Assembly: GCF_932526225.1 (NCBI RefSeq)
Contig: NC_064038.1
Location: 7,439,070 to 7,503,069 of the forward strand
Length of the DNA stretch: 64,000 bases
Source: Nematostella vectensis
Taxonomy: Eukaryota; Cnidaria; Anthozoa; Actiniaria; Edwardsiidae
Direction of reading: 5' to 3'
Translations under genes and position numbers: made by a program
In this document: positions 61,467 to 64,000 of the stretch, in pieces
How positions within the stretch are numbered: the stretch's first letter is position 1
Layout: each line of letters begins with the position of its first letter
Notes under the pieces: generated by a model
Told to the model about the DNA's origin: nothing
Seen by the model: the letters and a program-made list of their open reading frames with translations, nothing else
Database searches by the model: none

Positions 61467-61965
61467 TAGTAGGGTTTTGGCGCAGCTGGCGCAACTTTTT
61501 CATCACCCCAAATTTCATTCCAAAAATGGCGCAAAAGTCTCCGCACACCTCCGCCAAGCCTCGCGACCTGCGCATGCGCGAGTTTGCCAAAGATCTCTTG
61601 CACGACCACGCCCACCTGTCAATCACTTTGTCACGCGATAGCCACGCCCACCTGTCAATCACTTTGTAAAAAAACCTGTCAATCACTTTGTCACGTGATA
61701 GCCACGCCCACCTGTCAATCACTTTGTAAAAAACCTGTCAATCACTTTGTCACGTGATAGCCACGCCCACCTGTCAATCATTTTGTAAAAAACCTGTCAA
61801 TCACTTTGTCACGTGATAGCCACGCCCACCTGTCAATCATTTTGTCAAAAACCTGTCGATCACTTTGTCACGTGATAGCCAAGCCCACCTGTCAATCACT
61901 TTGTCACGTGTCGCATCTAGGGGGAGCTCGAGGGGGCTAGCCTCTCAGCTTCGCATCTAGAAGGC
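61467..61965. repeat. Leading segment of the virus-like block with a 59-bp tandem repeat
   Basis: After the junction, 61467-61600 is unique. 61600-61915 then holds about five units containing CACGTGATAGCCACGCCCAC, CTGTCAATCACTTTGT and a short A-run. GCATCTAG occurs twice just after (61913, 61953). A minus frame at 61405-61722 crosses the junction and the repeat, and is not credible. Confidence 0.8.
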
Positions 61966-61970
61966 CTTTG

Positions 61971-61990
61971 AAAAGTGGTTTAAAGACATG
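61971..61990 (+). promoter_or_regulatory. Putative viral promoter motif, copy 1
   Basis: AAAAGTGGTTTAAAGACATG, ending 14 nt before the TFIIB-like ATG (62005). It recurs before the next two ORFs at the same distance. Confidence 0.75.
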
Positions 61991-62004
61991 AACAGTTTAA
62001 TAAA

Positions 62005-62931
62005 ATGGAGGAACGAACAGTTGAACGTACGGCTGAAGATCGGTCACCACCACCATATAATATCCCCGGCGGACCGGTGCCTGAGATTAACGTCCCCACC
62101 CTCATGCCGGAGTTTGCACTGTTTGACCGGGCCCTCACCGAATACGAGACTAGTAGAGCCTCCTTGGGAGACGAGGATAGTAGTAACACCCTTTGCAATC
62201 ATGACGACCTAGTCACAGAAGACGGGGTCACTAGTTGCTTAGAGTGCGGGGAACAGATGCAGCGCGCGGTCGCGCACGAAAGGGAATGGGGTTTTTACGG
62301 ACATTCCGACGGCAAACGGTCTTCGAACCCAAGTCGGGTCCAGGTACGTAGGTCTGAGGACAGAAATATTGACAAGGATGTGGAAAACATGGGTTTTAGC
62401 GGGGTAATTGTAGCCAAAGCTAACGAGATATACACTCAGGTGACGAAAGGCCAGATTTTTCGCGGCGACCCACGGAAGGCGATCGTCTTTGCGTGTATTT
62501 ACTACGCCTACAAGATGTCTGGTAAGTGTCAGACACCGAAAACCTTGATGGAAACTTTTGGATTGAGCAAGAAGAGTTGCCTTAAGGGTCTGAAAATCTT
62601 CAGTATTAACATGCCTAAAGATTACTTACTACACGGAACGTCTCCCACCGTCGTGGACCACATTCGCGATGTGATGGATAGATTCTCGGCGTCCCCCGCA
62701 CAGAAGGGAGAGGTGGTCCAGCTCTACTACAGATCTAAGAACCGCTCGTCTGAGTTGAATCGCGCTCGCCCACAATCCTTTGCGGTCGCTTTAACCTATT
62801 ACTGGATACGGCAAAAGAAGATCGATATTACGCTTAAAAAATTCTCCGAAAGAACGGGCGTCTCCGAGTTGACCATCAGTAGGAAAGCGAGAGAAGTGGC
62901 CACAGTCCTGGGTACGCCTGGTGTGGTATGA
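62005..62931 (+). CDS. Giant-virus-type TFIIB-like transcription factor
   Basis: Intronless, 308 aa. TFIIB recruits RNA polymerase to promoters; NCLDVs with their own polymerase (for example asfar-, marseille- and pitho-like viruses) encode divergent versions of this length. A proline-rich leader of about 60 residues precedes a zinc ribbon with C64-x-H66 and C78-x2-C81 (LCNHDDLVTEDGVTSCLECG). Two cyclin-like repeats follow: about 120-210, with RGDPRKAIVFACIYYAYK and TPKTLMETFGLS, and about 220-305, with RPQSFAVALTYYWIRQK and FSERTGVSELTISRKAREVA, the recognition-helix region. ATG 62005 is chosen because it sits at the fixed distance from the promoter motif; the overlapping ATG 61988 in another frame gives only 74 codons. 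A perfect hairpin follows the TGA. It is intact and not obviously decayed. Host TFIIB is excluded by the lack of introns and by the divergent ribbon spacing. Confidence 0.85.
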   Translation: MEERTVERTAEDRSPPPYNIPGGPVPEINVPTLMPEFALFDRALTEYETSRASLGDEDSSNTLCNHDDLVTEDGVTSCLECGEQMQRAVAHEREWGFYGHSDGKRSSNPSRVQVRRSEDRNIDKDVENMGFSGVIVAKANEIYTQVTKGQIFRGDPRKAIVFACIYYAYKMSGKCQTPKTLMETFGLSKKSCLKGLKIFSINMPKDYLLHGTSPTVVDHIRDVMDRFSASPAQKGEVVQLYYRSKNRSSELNRARPQSFAVALTYYWIRQKKIDITLKKFSERTGVSELTISRKAREVATVLGTPGVV

Positions 62932-62936
62932 TGTTT

Positions 62937-62958
62937 CCTGATTTCCAGAGAAATCAGG
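62937..62958 (+). terminator. Perfect 9-bp hairpin just after the TFIIB-like stop
   Basis: CCTGATTTC, loop CAGA, GAAATCAGG, starting 5 nt past the TGA. Palindromic 3' signals at gene ends are a known feature of several giant viruses (mimivirus hairpin rule). Confidence 0.65.
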
Positions 62959-63018
62959 ATTTCCAGAAAACTGTCAGTTCGGAGTAGATGTGAATTAACA
63001 CGTCTAAAAAAATTCGAA

Positions 63019-63038
63019 AAAAGTGGTTTAAAGACGTG
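63019..63038 (+). promoter_or_regulatory. Putative viral promoter motif, copy 2
   Basis: AAAAGTGGTTTAAAGACGTG, one base different from copy 1 and again exactly 14 nt before the ATG (63053). Confidence 0.75.
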
Positions 63039-63052
63039 GATGTAATAACAAA

Positions 63053-63877
63053 ATGGATATGCAAAGTGCTGGAAGTCTTACAAATCTCACCGTGGAGGAT
63101 CAAGCCGCCACCTTAGCGAGGTGGGGAGCCGCAGACTTTGACGCCGTTATGGAGCGCGCGGCGTGGGAGGGGTGCGTCGAGACCGTGAGGTTGTGTAAGA
63201 GTTGGGGTGCGACGGATTTCGAAAAGCCGATGGTCAGGGCCGCAATGAACGGCCACGCCGAGATCGTTAAGATGTGTTGTGAGTCGGGCGCCTGTGACTT
63301 CGTGTATCCAGCGTCCATGGCCGCGAAAGGCGGCCACGTAGAGGTTTTGAAGGTGATGGATGAGTATTGTGCCGACGGAGGAGAGGCCATGACCGAGGCC
63401 ATGGGTGCTGCGGCGGCGGAAGGTCAGGTGGGGGTTGTTGAGTTGTTGATAGATCTAGGTGCCGATGTCGATGTCGGTTGGGCCACCGCCGAGGCGGCGT
63501 ACAATGGGCACGTTGAGGTTCTAAAGCTGTTGAGAGAAAACTTCAGCGAGTTTGACCCGGACTGTGCTATAACACCGGCCACCGAATCTGGAAACCTCGA
63601 GATTGTGAGGTTGTGCTTGGAGTGGGGCTCGACCGATCTCATTGTACATATGAACTACGCGCGGTTTTTGGGTCTACACGAAATTGTCGCGGTGATACGT
63701 GCGGCGTGGGGGTGGAGTCTTGTGCATGAGGAGCTCCCGGAGAAGCTACACAAGGTGAGATTCCGTAGAAAGCTGGAGGACGAACTAATGCCAGTAGCTT
63801 GGCATCCGGACAGGTTCTGGGATTGGTGCGTGGATGAGCAAGAGAAGGAAATGTTGGGAGAATGCTTCGCCAGGTAG
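63053..63877 (+). CDS. Ankyrin-repeat protein of giant-virus type
   Basis: Intronless, 274 aa. Repeats of about 30 residues from about residue 20 to 215 use the theme MxxAAxxGHxEIVKLCxxWGA: RAAWEGCVETVRLCKSWGAT, RAAMNGHAEIVKMCCESGAC, MAAKGGHVEVLKVMDEY, AAAEGQVGVVELLIDLGADV, EAAYNGHVEVLKLLREN, ESGNLEIVRLCLEWGSTDL. The WGATDF wording and the C-terminal block LMPVAWHPDRFWDWCVDEQE match ankyrin proteins I know from marseilleviruses and pitho/orpheovirus-like viruses. There such families are large and their targets mostly unknown. ATG chosen from the motif spacing. No strong hairpin is seen after TAG 63875. Resemblance is from memory; a profile search would settle the closest family. Confidence 0.8.
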   Translation: MDMQSAGSLTNLTVEDQAATLARWGAADFDAVMERAAWEGCVETVRLCKSWGATDFEKPMVRAAMNGHAEIVKMCCESGACDFVYPASMAAKGGHVEVLKVMDEYCADGGEAMTEAMGAAAAEGQVGVVELLIDLGADVDVGWATAEAAYNGHVEVLKLLRENFSEFDPDCAITPATESGNLEIVRLCLEWGSTDLIVHMNYARFLGLHEIVAVIRAAWGWSLVHEELPEKLHKVRFRRKLEDELMPVAWHPDRFWDWCVDEQEKEMLGECFAR

Positions 63878-63917
63878 ACGTCGGCCGGCTAGAAGGCGGG
63901 TATCGCGTGTTGGATTG

Positions 63918-63937
63918 AAAAGTGATTTAAGGACATG
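63918..63937 (+). promoter_or_regulatory. Putative viral promoter motif, copy 3
   Basis: AAAAGTGATTTAAGGACATG, two differences from copy 1, 15 nt before ATG 63953. Confidence 0.75.
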
Positions 63938-63952
63938 ACCGGTTTGATAGAA

Positions 63953-64000
63953 ATGGAGAACCAAACGGTGAAAGACTCGAAAGTATCCCCCGTAAAGCGA
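63953..64000 (+). CDS. Start of a third virus-type ORF, cut by the window end
   Basis: Sixteen codons, MENQTVKDSKVSPVKR, open to the edge. Called because of the motif and spacing. Its first residues (MENQTVKDS) and the DNA from the motif to about codon 7 resemble the TFIIB-like gene start (MEERTVERT). It may be a paralogue or may only share a duplicated promoter and leader. Confidence 0.5.
   Translation, partial: MENQTVKDSKVSPVKR

Noticed and set aside
61405..61722. Minus ORFs spanning the host-virus junction
   Set aside because: They cross the junction and the 59-bp repeat and encode repeat-derived residues only.

Overview
The window is metazoan nuclear DNA. Protein genes are split by GT-AG introns into short exons, the AT-rich introns are full of tandem repeats and small transposable elements, and all recognised genes are animal orthologues (GALT, UBE2R/CDC34, OTUD7/Cezanne, KIF24) plus a small secreted gene pairing a PAN/apple-like exon with a D8C exon. 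This mix resembles a sea anemone such as Nematostella or a relative. That organism call is an inference; no diagnostic locus is present.

Layout. 1-8.6 kb: the 3' part of GALT (+), 13 exons. 8.6-12 kb: intergenic, with a CR1/L2-like LINE fragment nested in a small inverted-repeat element. 12.1-16.3 kb: a complete five-exon UBE2R/CDC34 gene (+). 17.6-20.0 kb: a 21-bp minisatellite with higher-order structure. 20-20.8 kb: a LINE relic. 21.5-25.2 kb: a complete two-exon OTUD7 (Cezanne-type deubiquitinase) on the minus strand. It is divergent from a complete 13-exon KIF24-type kinesin (+) at 26.1-40.9 kb. 42.4-61.5 kb: a repeat-dominated block in which a 38-bp array, a signal-peptide/PAN exon, a spacer and a 25-bp array occur twice at about 10.9 kb spacing. 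Only the second copy keeps a D8C terminal exon, giving a reconstructable two-exon gene whose 5.1-kb intron is about 87% array. 61.47-64 kb: an abrupt change to compact, intronless, GC-richer DNA of giant-virus (NCLDV) character. It holds a TFIIB-like factor, an ankyrin-repeat protein and the start of a third ORF.

Most notable. First, each of the three viral-type ORFs is preceded by the same 20-bp motif (AAAAGTGRTTTAARGACRTG) ending 14-15 nt before its ATG. A perfect 9-bp-stem hairpin follows the TFIIB-like stop codon by 5 nt. The block begins inside the host 25-bp minisatellite, so it looks like an endogenised giant-virus segment with its own promoter and terminator grammar, unless the join is an assembly error. 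Second, in KIF24 two unrelated minisatellites (introns 10 and 12) are seeded by the exon end plus its 5' splice site, creating ranks of decoy donors. Third, the PAN-D8C gene has an intron filled with an essentially AG-free repeat.

The very long ORFs over the tandem arrays are artefacts of unit lengths (39, 21, 38 bp) that carry no stop codon in several frames. I do not regard them as genes.
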